Positions 15,509 through 23,554 of a DNA stretch of 64,000 nucleotides are shown here, in pieces (position 1 is the stretch's first letter; each line of letters opens with the position of its first letter). Both the position numbers and the translations under genes were made by a program. Source of the DNA: Hahella sp. HNIBRBA332 (GTDB taxonomy: Bacteria > Pseudomonadota > Gammaproteobacteria > Pseudomonadales > Oleiphilaceae); assembly GCF_030719035.1 (NCBI RefSeq), contig NZ_CP132203.1:2170001-2234000 (forward strand), written 5' to 3'. The notes beneath the pieces are model-generated. The model had not been told where the DNA came from and did not search any database. It saw nothing but the letters and a program-made list of their open reading frames with translations.

Positions 15509-17326
15509 TTAGTTTTGCAGTTGTTTTTCTGCGTCGGTTTTCCAGGGTGAGGCCAAGCCTAGCCTCAGGGAGGATTTGAACAGGCTTTGGGCTTCCGCTA
15601 CCTGGCCGCTTTTCTGTTTCACTTTGGCGTAGTGGTAGATGATCGTCGGGTTGCTGGCGGCCAGTTGGTAGGCTTTGCCGATGTTGGTTTCCGCTTCGGC
15701 GACTTTGCCCTGGCGGAATTGTATCCAGCCTAGCGTGTCCAGTACCGTGGGGTTGATGGGAGCGAGCTTAGCGGCTTGCAGCGCCAGTTTCTCCGCTTCG
15801 TTGAGTTTGTCCGTTTCACCCAGCAGATACGCCAGATTGTTCAGCGCGCCCAGGTGGGTATCGTTCAGACGCAGGACACGGCGATAGGCGTCTATCGCCT
15901 GGTCGGTTTTCTTGTCCTCTTCATACAGAGAGCCTAACAGGAACAAGCCTTCGTGGGACTCTGGATTATTTTTGACCAGAATCTCCATTTCCTGCTGCGC
16001 CTTGTCCAGTGTGCCCAGTTGTTTCAGCGCCACGGCTTTGGCCATACGCAGGGAGCTGGAGTCTGGGGACAGTTCCAGCCCTTTATCGAACAGATCCGAG
16101 GCGGCGGCGTAATCCCGGGTGAATGCGTGAAACGAGCCCGCGTACAGATAACTCTGTGGATTGTCCGGGTAGGTCTTTAACAGGTCTCTGTATACCGCCT
16201 TCGCCTTAGTCGGGTCATTCTGTAGCTGGTAGAGGCTGCCCAGACGCTGATAGTAGGGGAAAGGCGTATCGGAATGTTTCATCAGGTCTTTGTAGACTTG
16301 TTCCGCCAACGCATGTTTTCCGGATTGCGCGAAGTAATCGCCTGCCTGGACCGCCAGATTCTCCGGCAGCTCTTTGTCTTTCAATGCCTTTTGATAGTCG
16401 CCGACGGCTTTATCGTGTTCGTCTTTTTTCACGTAGGTCAGCGCGCGCTGAAAATACGCCAGCCCCCAGTCCGACTTTAATTTGAGCAATTGGTTGAAGC
16501 TGTCGAGGGAGTTATCCAGCTGGCCGGCGTCGCGCTGGGCGATGCCCAGGGCCAACAGGGGCGCAGGTTGCTTGGGTGAGAGTTTTAGCGCTTTCTGGAA
16601 CAGGGGAATGGCCGCTTCCGGACTTTGATTGGCGACGTATGCGTTGGCGAGCAGCACCAGAGCAACGGCGTTGTCGCTGGTGGCGTCAATGATCGGGGAG
16701 AGCAGTTTGATGGCTTTCCCTGATTCGCCATTCCTGACGTATTGCTCCGCCAGATTGAGTTTGACCCCCACATAGTCCTCTGGCGTGTTGGCCAGGCCTT
16801 TCTCCAGATGCTCGATGGATTTGGCGACCTCGCCTTGCTCCTGGTAGATCAAGCCCAGCCGTTGATGCGCGCGGGAGTCGTTGTCGTTGTAACCGACGGC
16901 GGTTTTATAGGCGTTAAAGGCCTTCTTGGGTTCTTTTAAGGCGGTATGGACATCGCCTTGTTTGGTCCAGGCGGAACTTTGCGTGGGCGCTAATTGTGTG
17001 GCTTTTTGCAGTAGCTTGAGCCCATCCTTGAGTTTTCCCTGTAACGCCAGCACCGTTCCTTTCAACTCCAGCGCCAGTGAATTGTTAGGCTCTTTGGCGA
17101 GAATCTGATCCAGCAGTTTCTGGCTCTGCATAAACTTTTGGCGCCGGATCAGGTCCAGCGCGGTGGCGAGATCCTGGTTGGCGGGTTGTAACTCGCCGCC
17201 GGCGGGTGGCGCGTCAAGAAAGAAAAGGCTGGTGTCGGACTGGGCGGAGCTGGGTTGCGTTATCGCGGCTTGACTGCCGCCAACGGCGAAAAAGAGGGCC
17301 AGCGCTAAAGAGAGGCGTTTGTTCAT
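15509..17326 (-). CDS. exported tetratricopeptide-repeat protein
   Basis: 605 residues with a cleavable signal peptide (KRLSLALALFFAVGGSQAA) and at least a dozen TPR units from about residue 50 to the end, for example ALELKGTVLALQGKLKDGL and YQRLGSLYQLQNDPTKAKAV. There is no lipobox. Periplasmic TPR scaffolds of this form serve polysaccharide or PEP-CTERM export systems. The adjacent minus-strand gene just upstream codes for a PEP-CTERM protein, but a hairpin terminator separates them, so a link is only suggestive. No catalytic domain is visible. Confidence 0.8.
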   Translation of the reverse strand: MNKRLSLALALFFAVGGSQAAITQPSSAQSDTSLFFLDAPPAGGELQPANQDLATALDLIRRQKFMQSQKLLDQILAKEPNNSLALELKGTVLALQGKLKDGLKLLQKATQLAPTQSSAWTKQGDVHTALKEPKKAFNAYKTAVGYNDNDSRAHQRLGLIYQEQGEVAKSIEHLEKGLANTPEDYVGVKLNLAEQYVRNGESGKAIKLLSPIIDATSDNAVALVLLANAYVANQSPEAAIPLFQKALKLSPKQPAPLLALGIAQRDAGQLDNSLDSFNQLLKLKSDWGLAYFQRALTYVKKDEHDKAVGDYQKALKDKELPENLAVQAGDYFAQSGKHALAEQVYKDLMKHSDTPFPYYQRLGSLYQLQNDPTKAKAVYRDLLKTYPDNPQSYLYAGSFHAFTRDYAAASDLFDKGLELSPDSSSLRMAKAVALKQLGTLDKAQQEMEILVKNNPESHEGLFLLGSLYEEDKKTDQAIDAYRRVLRLNDTHLGALNNLAYLLGETDKLNEAEKLALQAAKLAPINPTVLDTLGWIQFRQGKVAEAETNIGKAYQLAASNPTIIYHYAKVKQKSGQVAEAQSLFKSSLRLGLASPWKTDAEKQLQN

Positions 17327-17400
17327 CGATCGGGACCTTATAGTTCTCAGACATTGGAAGCATCATGCTGTCGTCAGAGTGTAATCCAATATGAGGGATA

Positions 17401-17430
17401 AAAAAAAAGGGCGTTAAACAACGCCCTTTT
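17401..17430 (-). terminator. Rho-independent terminator of the PEP-CTERM gene
   Basis: GGGCGTT-AAAC-AACGCCC (17409-17426). On the minus strand it is followed by a run of T (17401-17408). Ts also follow on the plus strand, so it could work both ways. Confidence 0.9.
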
Positions 17431-17444
17431 TGGTAGTGGACTAC

Positions 17445-18476
17445 TTAGCTTTTTCTGCGACGAACCATCAGGCCAACCAGACCCAGACCCATCAACGCCA
17501 GGCTGGCGGGTTCTGGAACCGTTGCGCCGACAACGATGTGATCGCGCTCGGTAGCGACTCTGCCGCCGTCAACAGTAGCGTAGATGTCGAAGTCGTAGGT
17601 GCCGGGTGTAGTGCCGGTGAAGGTGACTTCGAAATCATAGGTCGCAGTGCTGTCGCGGGTGAAAGAGCCGTTATAGGACGCAGGAGAGACGGATACCATG
17701 CCGGGAGGCGCGCCAGAGATATCGAGCGCCACTTCAGTATAGGAAGAAATAGCGGTCGAAATGGCGTCATTGATAGTGTCTACCAATGTGCTGGTGTCGA
17801 TGCCTGCGTGATAGGTGCCGCCAGTCGCATTGGTGATGCGGGTAGCTTGGCCGGTTCCATCAAGACAGAAGCCGAATGCGCAGTTGCCGACGTCAATCGC
17901 TTCCACCTGGATGCTGGCCGCCTGCAAAGCGGCGGTAGCACTGGCTTCAGTTGAGCCCAAAGAGGGATCATGGCCCGTTGCGTCGCCGAACCACAGTAGG
18001 ATGCGCTCAGCGTCCGGACGCCAGGAAACGGTGCTGGCGACCTGTTCCAAAGCATAGATATTCGCTTCGGGGAAGTCGCCGCCGCCAGCGGCGGTCCAGC
18101 TGTTGATCGCTGCTTGAGTGACAGCAGTATCGCTGGTGATATCGGTCAGCGTGCGATAAGCGAACAAATCGCGGGCGTCACGATAACCGCCTACGCCGAA
18201 GTTAATGTCGCCAAAGCCCGCTGCAGTGCTCAATATGGAGCTGGCGGCGGCCTTAACGGCTGCGATCTCGCCACCCATACTTCCTGTTTCATCCATCAAG
18301 AAGAACACGTCGACTTTGGATGTAGTCGCTTCAGCGTCAACGGTGACTGTCTTGGTGATGGTCACGCTTTCGCCGACATCAAGCGTCGCAGAGAAAGTAG
18401 TGGGAGAGATGGAGTCCGCCATCGCCGTAAACGGCAGGAAAGCGGTAAGAGCGAGTGAGCACGCTAGTCTTTTCAT
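17445..18476 (-). CDS. VWA-like domain protein with PEP-CTERM sorting signal
   Basis: 343 residues. A signal peptide (KRLACSLALTAFLPFTAMA) comes first. A von Willebrand A-like domain follows, VDVFFLMDETGSMGGEI, in which the MIDAS motif is DxTGSM, with later ILLWFGDATGHD. A beta-rich region comes next, then a typical C-terminal tag: VPEPAS, a hydrophobic segment and RRRK. PEP-CTERM proteins are processed by an exosortase and placed at the surface or in the matrix. No exosortase gene lies in the window. AGGAGGT precedes the ATG. The C-terminal tag makes the class certain, and the ligand is unknown. Confidence 0.9.
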   Translation of the reverse strand: MKRLACSLALTAFLPFTAMADSISPTTFSATLDVGESVTITKTVTVDAEATTSKVDVFFLMDETGSMGGEIAAVKAAASSILSTAAGFGDINFGVGGYRDARDLFAYRTLTDITSDTAVTQAAINSWTAAGGGDFPEANIYALEQVASTVSWRPDAERILLWFGDATGHDPSLGSTEASATAALQAASIQVEAIDVGNCAFGFCLDGTGQATRITNATGGTYHAGIDTSTLVDTINDAISTAISSYTEVALDISGAPPGMVSVSPASYNGSFTRDSTATYDFEVTFTGTTPGTYDFDIYATVDGGRVATERDHIVVGATVPEPASLALMGLGLVGLMVRRRKS

Positions 18477-18986
18477 TGTTACCTCCTGGTGTGGGTTGTA
18501 GTTAGTTTTAGTACTGCAATGAAAAATTCGTGAGATTGCTCAGGGAACCTATAAGGCACAAAACAGGCCAATCTCGTTAGAACCCCACCTATCGGGGTGT
18601 TTCTTAACTCTTTTAGAAAGTGGCTCTCCGAGAACTGTAAATTCGTTATATAAGTATTTCCACTAAAGGCCAAAAGGCTTATTCCATTAAGGATAATTTG
18701 GCAAAAATAGAGGGGTTTGTATACAAAGCTAAGCGTCTGTTTTGTATCGTTTTTGTGCGATCTAACGATAGGCCTAAACGCCCCTGGCGCAAGGGATAGA
18801 CTGAAATTCAAACAACCTGGAATTTAAGAAGGTGTAAATTCTTTGAACGCTGTCAGGGCGCTTATTAAGAAACGCAGGTGAAGCGTTAGCTTGTTGTGTA
18901 AGGCGGGAAAACAGCGCTGATGGCGAGTTAGCCGTCAGCGCTCAAAAAAGGCTATTTAACCAGCAAAGGAAGAGGCATTGACCCTG
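18477..18986. other. non-coding region upstream of the PEP-CTERM gene
   Basis: About 510 bases. It holds the PEP-CTERM gene promoter (not pinned down), AT-rich sequence and the terminator of the next gene at 18913-18942. No convincing ORF was seen. Confidence 0.5.
18913..18942 (-). terminator. terminator of the secreted-repeat gene
   Basis: AGCGCTGA-TGGC and GCCG-TCAGCGCT form a stem about 45 bases past the stop of the gene at 18987. TTTT follows on the minus strand. Confidence 0.65.
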
Positions 18987-19532
18987 TTATGGCTGAGCTG
19001 CGTACCACACGTTGCCTACGCCATGGCCAGTGGCGTCGCCTTGCTGACGGTCGCCCACCCACAGATACAGAGGCTGGTTCTTGTACGCCCACTGATAAGT
19101 CCCGTCTTTACGGCCGACGATGGTGAAGTCGCCCCATGTTTTGGCGTCTTTCTTGGCGAAAAACGGAGGCCAGCTGTCTGCGCAGGAGTCGTAGCAGACT
19201 GACGCGCCATTGCTGTCTTTGGTGAAGGTGTACAGCGTCATGCCTTGCGCGTTGGCGAAGACTTCACCGACGGAGGTAGTGACTTTAGTGACGACCTTAG
19301 AGGAGCTGGCGCTGGCTGAAGAAGTTTTCAGCAGGCCGCCGGCGTTGTCATAGGAGTTGTTATAGGAATTGCTATAGCCGTCAGCGCTGGCGTAGCTGTT
19401 GGCGCTGTAGCTCTTGCTGGAGCTGGAATACTTTTCATCGCAGTAACGATCCGCTTTGCCTTCAGCGAATACGGCGGAGGTGAAACCAGCGGTGGCGATC
19501 ATCAGAGTGGTCAGTGCGGCGAACTTTTTCAT
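18987..19532 (-). CDS. secreted protein with 'secreted repeat' domain (COG4315-like)
   Basis: 181 residues. A signal peptide (KKFAALTTLMIATAGFTSAVFA) is followed by a Ser/Tyr/Asn-rich linker (about 35-85) and one or two copies of the secreted-repeat motif: GEVFANAQGMTLYTFTKD, SVCYDSCADSWPPF, DGTYQWAYKNQPLYLW, ending GVGNVWYA. The family is found in secreted or lipid-anchored proteins of unknown role; some are near heme or copper proteins. The two Cys of CYDSC are conserved in the family. AAAGGATAG precedes the ATG. It is monocistronic with its own terminator. Confidence 0.85.
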   Translation of the reverse strand: MKKFAALTTLMIATAGFTSAVFAEGKADRYCDEKYSSSSKSYSANSYASADGYSNSYNNSYDNAGGLLKTSSASASSSKVVTKVTTSVGEVFANAQGMTLYTFTKDSNGASVCYDSCADSWPPFFAKKDAKTWGDFTIVGRKDGTYQWAYKNQPLYLWVGDRQQGDATGHGVGNVWYAAQP

Positions 19533-19824
19533 CTTTCTATCCTTTATCTATCTAAGTGTGGCTAGCGGGTCTCGGACCCTGAATTTGAAACTCGTAGATA
19601 AAGACGACAGGGATGCGGCGTTTGGATGCAAAGAAATTAAAAAAATTTCTGATTTCTGAATTTCACTTAAAAAACAAATCTTAAGGTTCCGTTAAGAATG
19701 CGCCGTTAATCTGCGTACATGAAACAAGGAAATGGCGTTAACCCGCCGCGGAAGTACGGCGGCTCTCTCTAAAAATCATAAAACTACGAAACACCCTCAA
19801 TAATGCATAAAAGGAATCTTAATC

Positions 19825-20484
19825 ATGGCTAGTTACATCTATCTTCCCGTTGTCGGCCCGGAAATGATCGCGCTGTCCGCGCAACTCGCTGGTGTCTTGA
19901 ACGCCACCGTGATTCAAAAACCGCGACTCAGATTACCCACATCGCCTGGCTGTCTGTCGCGTTTACACGCCACTGACACGCTGTACATTTTCACCCATGG
20001 CGCGGGCAGAGGCGATACGGCCACCATCGCCGCCAAGGAGAACGGCTGGTTGCCGAGAAACCGTCAGCACTACGATAGAGAAACGGAGCATTGGGTAGGC
20101 GGGGTGTTCAAAGCGTTCACCACGGAACAGATGGCGGACGATTTGCGTGCGGAAGGCCTGCCATTGAACTTCATCGATATGCACGTACTGGCCTGCGGCG
20201 GCGGATACGCCGGCGCGTTATCGCCCTGGGTGGGGCGCTTCTGCACCAAACTTTCCAGAACTCATGTCTTTGTCGAAGTCACCGGATATCAAGGGTTTGT
20301 GCATGTCTCCTCCGGCTCTATCCGCGTCGAAGACCGCAACGAACGCGGCGCCCGCAGCTTCTACAGCCTGGAGGAAAAAGCGGTGGTTTATCGCTCAGGC
20401 TATGCGGAAATGACCGCCGGCCGCGGCAGATCCTCGTTCGCTCGCCCCATCAATACGCGGGATCGGTCGCATCATAATACCTAA
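19825..20484 (+). CDS. unrecognised protein with possible caspase-fold His/Cys dyad
   Basis: 219 residues without a signal peptide. I do not recognise the family. Two short motifs stand out: a hydrophobic strand then His-Gly (LYIFTHGAGRG, His58) and a second strand then Cys (IDMHVLACGGGYAG, Cys124). Caspase-hemoglobinase-fold proteases (caspases, gingipains, C80 autoproteases) have exactly a strand-His-Gly and a strand-x-Cys-x-x-Gly dyad separated by about 40-70 residues. The C-terminal part is basic and Ser/Arg-rich. AAGGAA precedes the ATG. It stands alone, with ~290 bases of free DNA upstream. Enzyme function is inferred from these motifs only. Confidence 0.55.
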   Translation: MASYIYLPVVGPEMIALSAQLAGVLNATVIQKPRLRLPTSPGCLSRLHATDTLYIFTHGAGRGDTATIAAKENGWLPRNRQHYDRETEHWVGGVFKAFTTEQMADDLRAEGLPLNFIDMHVLACGGGYAGALSPWVGRFCTKLSRTHVFVEVTGYQGFVHVSSGSIRVEDRNERGARSFYSLEEKAVVYRSGYAEMTAGRGRSSFARPINTRDRSHHNT

Positions 20485-20520
20485 GGGCGGTTGCACCAAA
20501 TACGTAAGGGAAGTTGCAAA

Positions 20521-20542
20521 GGGGAGAGCGTTTCCTCTCCCC
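20521..20542 (-). terminator. hairpin between convergent genes
   Basis: GGGGAGAG-CGTTTC-CTCTCCCC. On the minus strand only TTT follows, so it is a weak terminator candidate for the phosphatase gene. Confidence 0.45.
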
Positions 20543-20585
20543 AGGCGCAATAAACGGATAACCTGATCCTTGGACGCCTGTTTCC

Positions 20586-21191
20586 TCACAACACCCCAAT
20601 AAGATGCGAAGCCTTACCCCAAAAAGACACGGTCCACTCATTGTTCGAATAGGTGATTTCGGAATAGGCGCAATTGAAGTGGGTGTACCGACTAGCGCTG
20701 GCTTGATCTTGCGCATGTATCCGCCAGATCAGCGCTTTTAAGAAGTTGCCATGGGTGACAGCCAGGATAGTGTCATCTTGATGATGCATGTTCGCAAGCA
20801 GATTCAGGAACCGACTTGCTCTTTGCGCGACTTCCGCCAGACTCTCGGAATTTTCGCCGGCTTTTTGGTGGGGGTGTTCTCCCCGGATAACGGCTCTGGC
20901 AGTAGGATCTATTCTGTCTATGTCATGCAGGGACAGACCTTCATAGGAACCAAAGTTCTGTTCCTGGAGCAGGTCGCATATTGCAAAGTCAGGCGCAATG
21001 ACCTTGCATGTCTGCATACAGCGTAAAGCTGGCGATGAGTAGACCTTGGCGAAGCGATATGGCTTCATTTCCGTCGCCAGTCTGTCCGCTTGCGCTTTGC
21101 CCTGGTCCGTCAGGTCAGAGTTCAGGCTACCTTGCAGGAGGCCTTGTTGGTTCCAGATAGTCTGACCGTGTCGCGCCAGGATGATTCTCAT
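20586..21191 (-). CDS. histidine phosphatase (phosphoglycerate mutase-like) family protein
   Basis: 201 residues. The catalytic LARHGQT lies at the N-terminus, QGSLNSDLTDQGKAQADRLA is typical of the family, and the second catalytic His sits in ILAVTHGNFLKAL. Members dephosphorylate small metabolites (phosphoglycerate, alpha-ribazole phosphate, others). Neighbouring genes give no clue to the substrate. The ATG at 21191 puts RHG at the usual distance from the start; an ATG three codons upstream (21200) is also possible. Confidence 0.85.
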   Translation of the reverse strand: MRIILARHGQTIWNQQGLLQGSLNSDLTDQGKAQADRLATEMKPYRFAKVYSSPALRCMQTCKVIAPDFAICDLLQEQNFGSYEGLSLHDIDRIDPTARAVIRGEHPHQKAGENSESLAEVAQRASRFLNLLANMHHQDDTILAVTHGNFLKALIWRIHAQDQASASRYTHFNCAYSEITYSNNEWTVSFWGKASHLIGVL

Positions 21192-21319
21192 GCTACCCAT
21201 TCCATTACTTCACTGATTCTCTATTCTGAACAACTGAAAGAATGGCACTGTATGGCTAACCTGGATTATTGTCGAGGGTAGCGATTTCCTGTTTCTTTTT
21301 TGGGGGGGGGAGAAAGAAA

Positions 21320-21643
21320 ATGAACTTCGACAAGTTTAAAGAAGAGACGTTAAAAGGCCTGCGCGCCTCGGCGGAATCTTATGCGGAGATGATTCTGTCC
21401 GAACCGGAAACTATGGCGGAATTAACCGACGCCAGCGATGAGGCCACACGGGAGGAACTCATTGACGAAATCGTCGACACCGCCTGGGAGCGCAACGGCG
21501 AAGCCTGGTTCGAGCGCTTTGTCATCGAACCGGGACTACCCGACGACATTGAGCCGGGCGATTTAATGAAGATGCTGAGGCCCAGCGCCAAATACCGGGA
21601 ATGGGTGCAGGCGGTGATTGAGGAACGGGTCTCGGAGAGTTGA
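21320..21643 (+). CDS. small acidic conserved-looking protein, unknown
   Basis: 107 residues, rich in Glu/Asp and predicted all-helical (FKEETLKGLRASAESYAEMI, EELIDEIVDTAWERNG). I do not recognise it. ATG 21320 is preceded by a purine-rich GGGGGAGAAAG that would act as SD. The frame also opens at 21269, but that would read through a run of ten Gs, which is unlikely to be coding. It lies divergent from the phosphatase gene. Confidence 0.65.
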   Translation: MNFDKFKEETLKGLRASAESYAEMILSEPETMAELTDASDEATREELIDEIVDTAWERNGEAWFERFVIEPGLPDDIEPGDLMKMLRPSAKYREWVQAVIEERVSES

Positions 21644-21750
21644 AAGACGGCGATTCGACTCGGTGGTGATATGTGTTAGAGTCCCGTCCCCAAATTTAGT
21701 AAGGCAATGTCAATCAGACAACACATGCTGGTAGCAATATTAAAAGGTGC

Positions 21751-21778
21751 TCTCTTTTAGGTATTTTCCTAAAGGAGA
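21751..21778 (+). promoter_or_regulatory. 11-bp hairpin sequestering the Shine-Dalgarno of the next ORF
   Basis: Bases 21751-21761 pair with 21768-21778 around a six-base TATTTT loop, with one G-T pair. The right arm contains AAGGAG, which sits six bases before the GTG at 21784. In the folded RNA the SD is completely paired, so translation should need opening by temperature, a protein or another RNA. Confidence 0.7.
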
Positions 21779-21783
21779 GAAGA

Positions 21784-21999
21784 GTGAAAAAACGAGAAGT
21801 TCGTCTTATCAAGGCGTTTGGGAGCAATGAAGCAGGGCTGGCGGATTTACCTAAGAAGGTGTCCGGCACAACGGTTTCGAGAGTAGTTCTGGGGGAAGAG
21901 TCCGGCTGCTCGCGCTGCTTTCCCCACGGTTTTGAAACCGTCAATGCCACAAGGCCTCAACGTAGTTGGAAGACAAATCGTAAAACCAGATGGAAGTAA
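21784..21999 (+). CDS. small basic protein with GCSRCFPHG motif, unknown
   Basis: 71 residues from a GTG start with AAGGAG placed correctly. The sequence has a central LPKKVSGTTVSRVVLG, a motif GCSRCFPHGFETVN with two Cys and one His, and a very basic end (RSWKTNRKTRWK). It looks like a real conserved small protein rather than a chance ORF, because the RBS, hairpin, ORF and terminator are in line. I do not know its function; nucleic-acid binding is a guess from the charge. The hairpin at 21751-21778 should control it. Confidence 0.55.
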   Translation: MKKREVRLIKAFGSNEAGLADLPKKVSGTTVSRVVLGEESGCSRCFPHGFETVNATRPQRSWKTNRKTRWK

Positions 22000-22050
22000 A
22001 CGGTGATAAGGGCGTCGAAGTGCATTTAACATCGCCGCTGCCAAAAGAGA

Positions 22051-22074
22051 ACGGGGCTTTACGCCCCGTTTTTT
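22051..22074. terminator. bidirectional terminator
   Basis: ACGGGGC-TTTAC-GCCCCGT followed by TTTTTT on the plus strand. It serves the small ORF on the plus strand; the convergent minus-strand gene ends at its edge. Confidence 0.85.
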
Positions 22075-22804
22075 AATTCAACGCCGCCTTCAGCACTTTG
22101 TGCTCATCTTCGCTGACGCCGAGTTTCCAGTAGCTGGAGATATACAGATCGCTTTTTTGCAGTCCTTCCTGGGCGCGGAAGTGGTCCCGCAATTGGCGCA
22201 TGCTGTTGAGTTCGCAGGCGCACCAGACGGAGGGACGTCCTTGCAGCCAGGGCAGGTCGCGCACTTTGTTCAGCAGCAAATTGCTGTCGACGCCGGGATG
22301 GGGATTAATCAGCCAGTGCACGTCGAGGTTTGCGGGCGTCTTGAGGGGCTGGATATCCGCCTCGCTGATCACTTCAATCACCACATAGCCTCTTGCATTG
22401 GAAGGAAGCTGCTCCAGGTTGACGCTGATGGCGGGCAGGGCGGTCATGTCGCCGATCACCAGAAACCAGTCTGCATCCGCATCCACCAGCTTTTTCGGGC
22501 CTGGGCCGCCGATCAAAATCTGCGAGCCGATTTCCGCCTGGATCGCCCAGGTGGACGCCGGGCCGCCGTCTTCATGAATAACGAAATCAATGTCGATCTC
22601 ATCTTCTCTTTGCGCGCGTACCGTGTAGGTGCGCATCAGCGGGCGCTGCTCGCCGTCGCGGGGAAACATCAGTTTGACGTAAGCGCTTTCCTGGTCGGCG
22701 GGAAAGTTGGCGATGCCGTCGCCGCCCAGGGTCACGCGCAGCATGTTGGGAGTTATCGATTGTCTGCGAACCAGTGTCAGTTCGCGGGGCGCAGGTCTGC
22801 TCAT
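22073..22804 (-). CDS. siderophore-interacting protein (FAD/NAD(P)H reductase family)
   Basis: 243 residues of the SIP/ViuB family, flavin reductases that release iron from ferric siderophores in the cytosol. The FAD-binding signature is RPLMRTYTVRAQR, followed by the DFVIHEDGGPASTWA segment characteristic of SIPs. The NAD(P)-binding start is FLVIGDMTALPAISV, and the C-terminal SSYWKLGVSEDEHK is also family-typical. GAGGATGAA precedes the ATG. A MarR-type regulator gene lies 55 bases upstream on the same strand, probably co-transcribed. Confidence 0.92.
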   Translation of the reverse strand: MSRPAPRELTLVRRQSITPNMLRVTLGGDGIANFPADQESAYVKLMFPRDGEQRPLMRTYTVRAQREDEIDIDFVIHEDGGPASTWAIQAEIGSQILIGGPGPKKLVDADADWFLVIGDMTALPAISVNLEQLPSNARGYVVIEVISEADIQPLKTPANLDVHWLINPHPGVDSNLLLNKVRDLPWLQGRPSVWCACELNSMRQLRDHFRAQEGLQKSDLYISSYWKLGVSEDEHKVLKAALN

Positions 22805-22859
22805 TTCATCCTCGTGAATTCAGTAAAAATAGGGCTCCCGTTGGCAGGAGCGGCTGTAT

Positions 22860-23312
22860 TCAGTGTTTGAGGTTTTCCGCCATCGCATTCGCGAGTTTGA
22901 CGAACTCCCGGATCTCATCAGCATTGAGGCCTTGCGCCATGCGGCTTCCCGCCAGCGCTTCCACCTCTTTTATTGTCTTGTACGCGTCCAGGCCTTTCTG
23001 GGTTAAATCCAGTAGTTGGCTGCGTCGATCTTCAGGGTTGTCTCGTTTTTCGATCAACCCTTCCTCCAGCAGATCTTTCACCACCCGCGTGATCTGCGCC
23101 TTATCCCGCTGCAGGCGTTCTGCAATCACCTGGGCGGTGCATATGACGTTCTTTTCACGGGCGTGGTTGATCACTTTCAGTGAGCGTATATGGGAAACCG
23201 CCAAGGTCAGGTTGACCTCCTGATAGGCCTGACGCATCGCGCGTTTATATGCATGAAGCAAGCGGTGCAGAGACTCGCCGACGCTGGTTTCCGGGACAGT
23301 GTTTTCTGGCAT
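22860..23312 (-). CDS. MarR-family transcriptional regulator
   Basis: 150 residues with the winged-helix pattern of MarR proteins: TAQVIAERLQRDKAQITRVV is the recognition part, then LLEEGLIEKRDNPEDRRSQL is the wing, with dimerisation helices at both ends. Two Cys-free helices precede the HTH; the only Cys is in VICTAQ. It lies first in a two-gene unit with the siderophore-interacting gene and has a symmetrical operator candidate just upstream (23328-23376), so it probably represses itself and the SIP gene. Confidence 0.9.
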   Translation of the reverse strand: MPENTVPETSVGESLHRLLHAYKRAMRQAYQEVNLTLAVSHIRSLKVINHAREKNVICTAQVIAERLQRDKAQITRVVKDLLEEGLIEKRDNPEDRRSQLLDLTQKGLDAYKTIKEVEALAGSRMAQGLNADEIREFVKLANAMAENLKH

Positions 23313-23327
23313 GATTCACAGTTCATG

Positions 23328-23376
23328 TTAGTTGACAGTGTCAACCATAATGATATTGGTTGATACTGTCAACTAA
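23328..23376. promoter_or_regulatory. double palindromic operator upstream of marR-like gene
   Basis: TTAGTTGACAGTGTCAACCA and TGGTTGATACTGTCAACTAA form a long inverted repeat separated by 9 bases. Each arm is itself near-palindromic (GTTGACA-G-TGTCAAC in the first). This is the structure expected for two MarR dimers. It also precedes the plus-strand unit starting at 23402. Confidence 0.8.
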
Positions 23377-23401
23377 AAGTAAGCAATTGAGAAAGGAGTT
23401 C

Positions 23402-23554
23402 ATGGGTGTTGATTTACAGGACGTGCTTTCAGGCGCCTGTATCGCGGCGTCGGCGCAGGAAATAACCGTATCATCGTTAGACGCTCGATTTTATGTCTAT
23501 ACTTCACTTCAAAGCGGCGCGAAAGTCAGTAGCCATCAGCGAGGCATGAAGTAA
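23402..23554 (+). CDS. possible 50-residue leader ORF
   Basis: ATG 23402 has a strong SD (GAAAGGAGTTC), and the ORF ends in a TAATG overlap with the next gene's ATG at 23554. The peptide has no recognisable domain. It could be a real small protein or a coupling leader for the solute-binding gene. Confidence 0.4.
   Translation: MGVDLQDVLSGACIAASAQEITVSSLDARFYVYTSLQSGAKVSSHQRGMK

Noticed and set aside
21296..21311. Run of T then ten G before the small acidic gene
   Set aside because: Homopolymer could be slippage-prone, but the gene start lies after it, so phase variation of the coding frame is not supported.
21670..21700. GTTAGAGTCCCGTCCCC resembling a tRNA T-arm/3' end
   Set aside because: No cloverleaf could be drawn, so at most a chance likeness or a relic; no integrase nearby.
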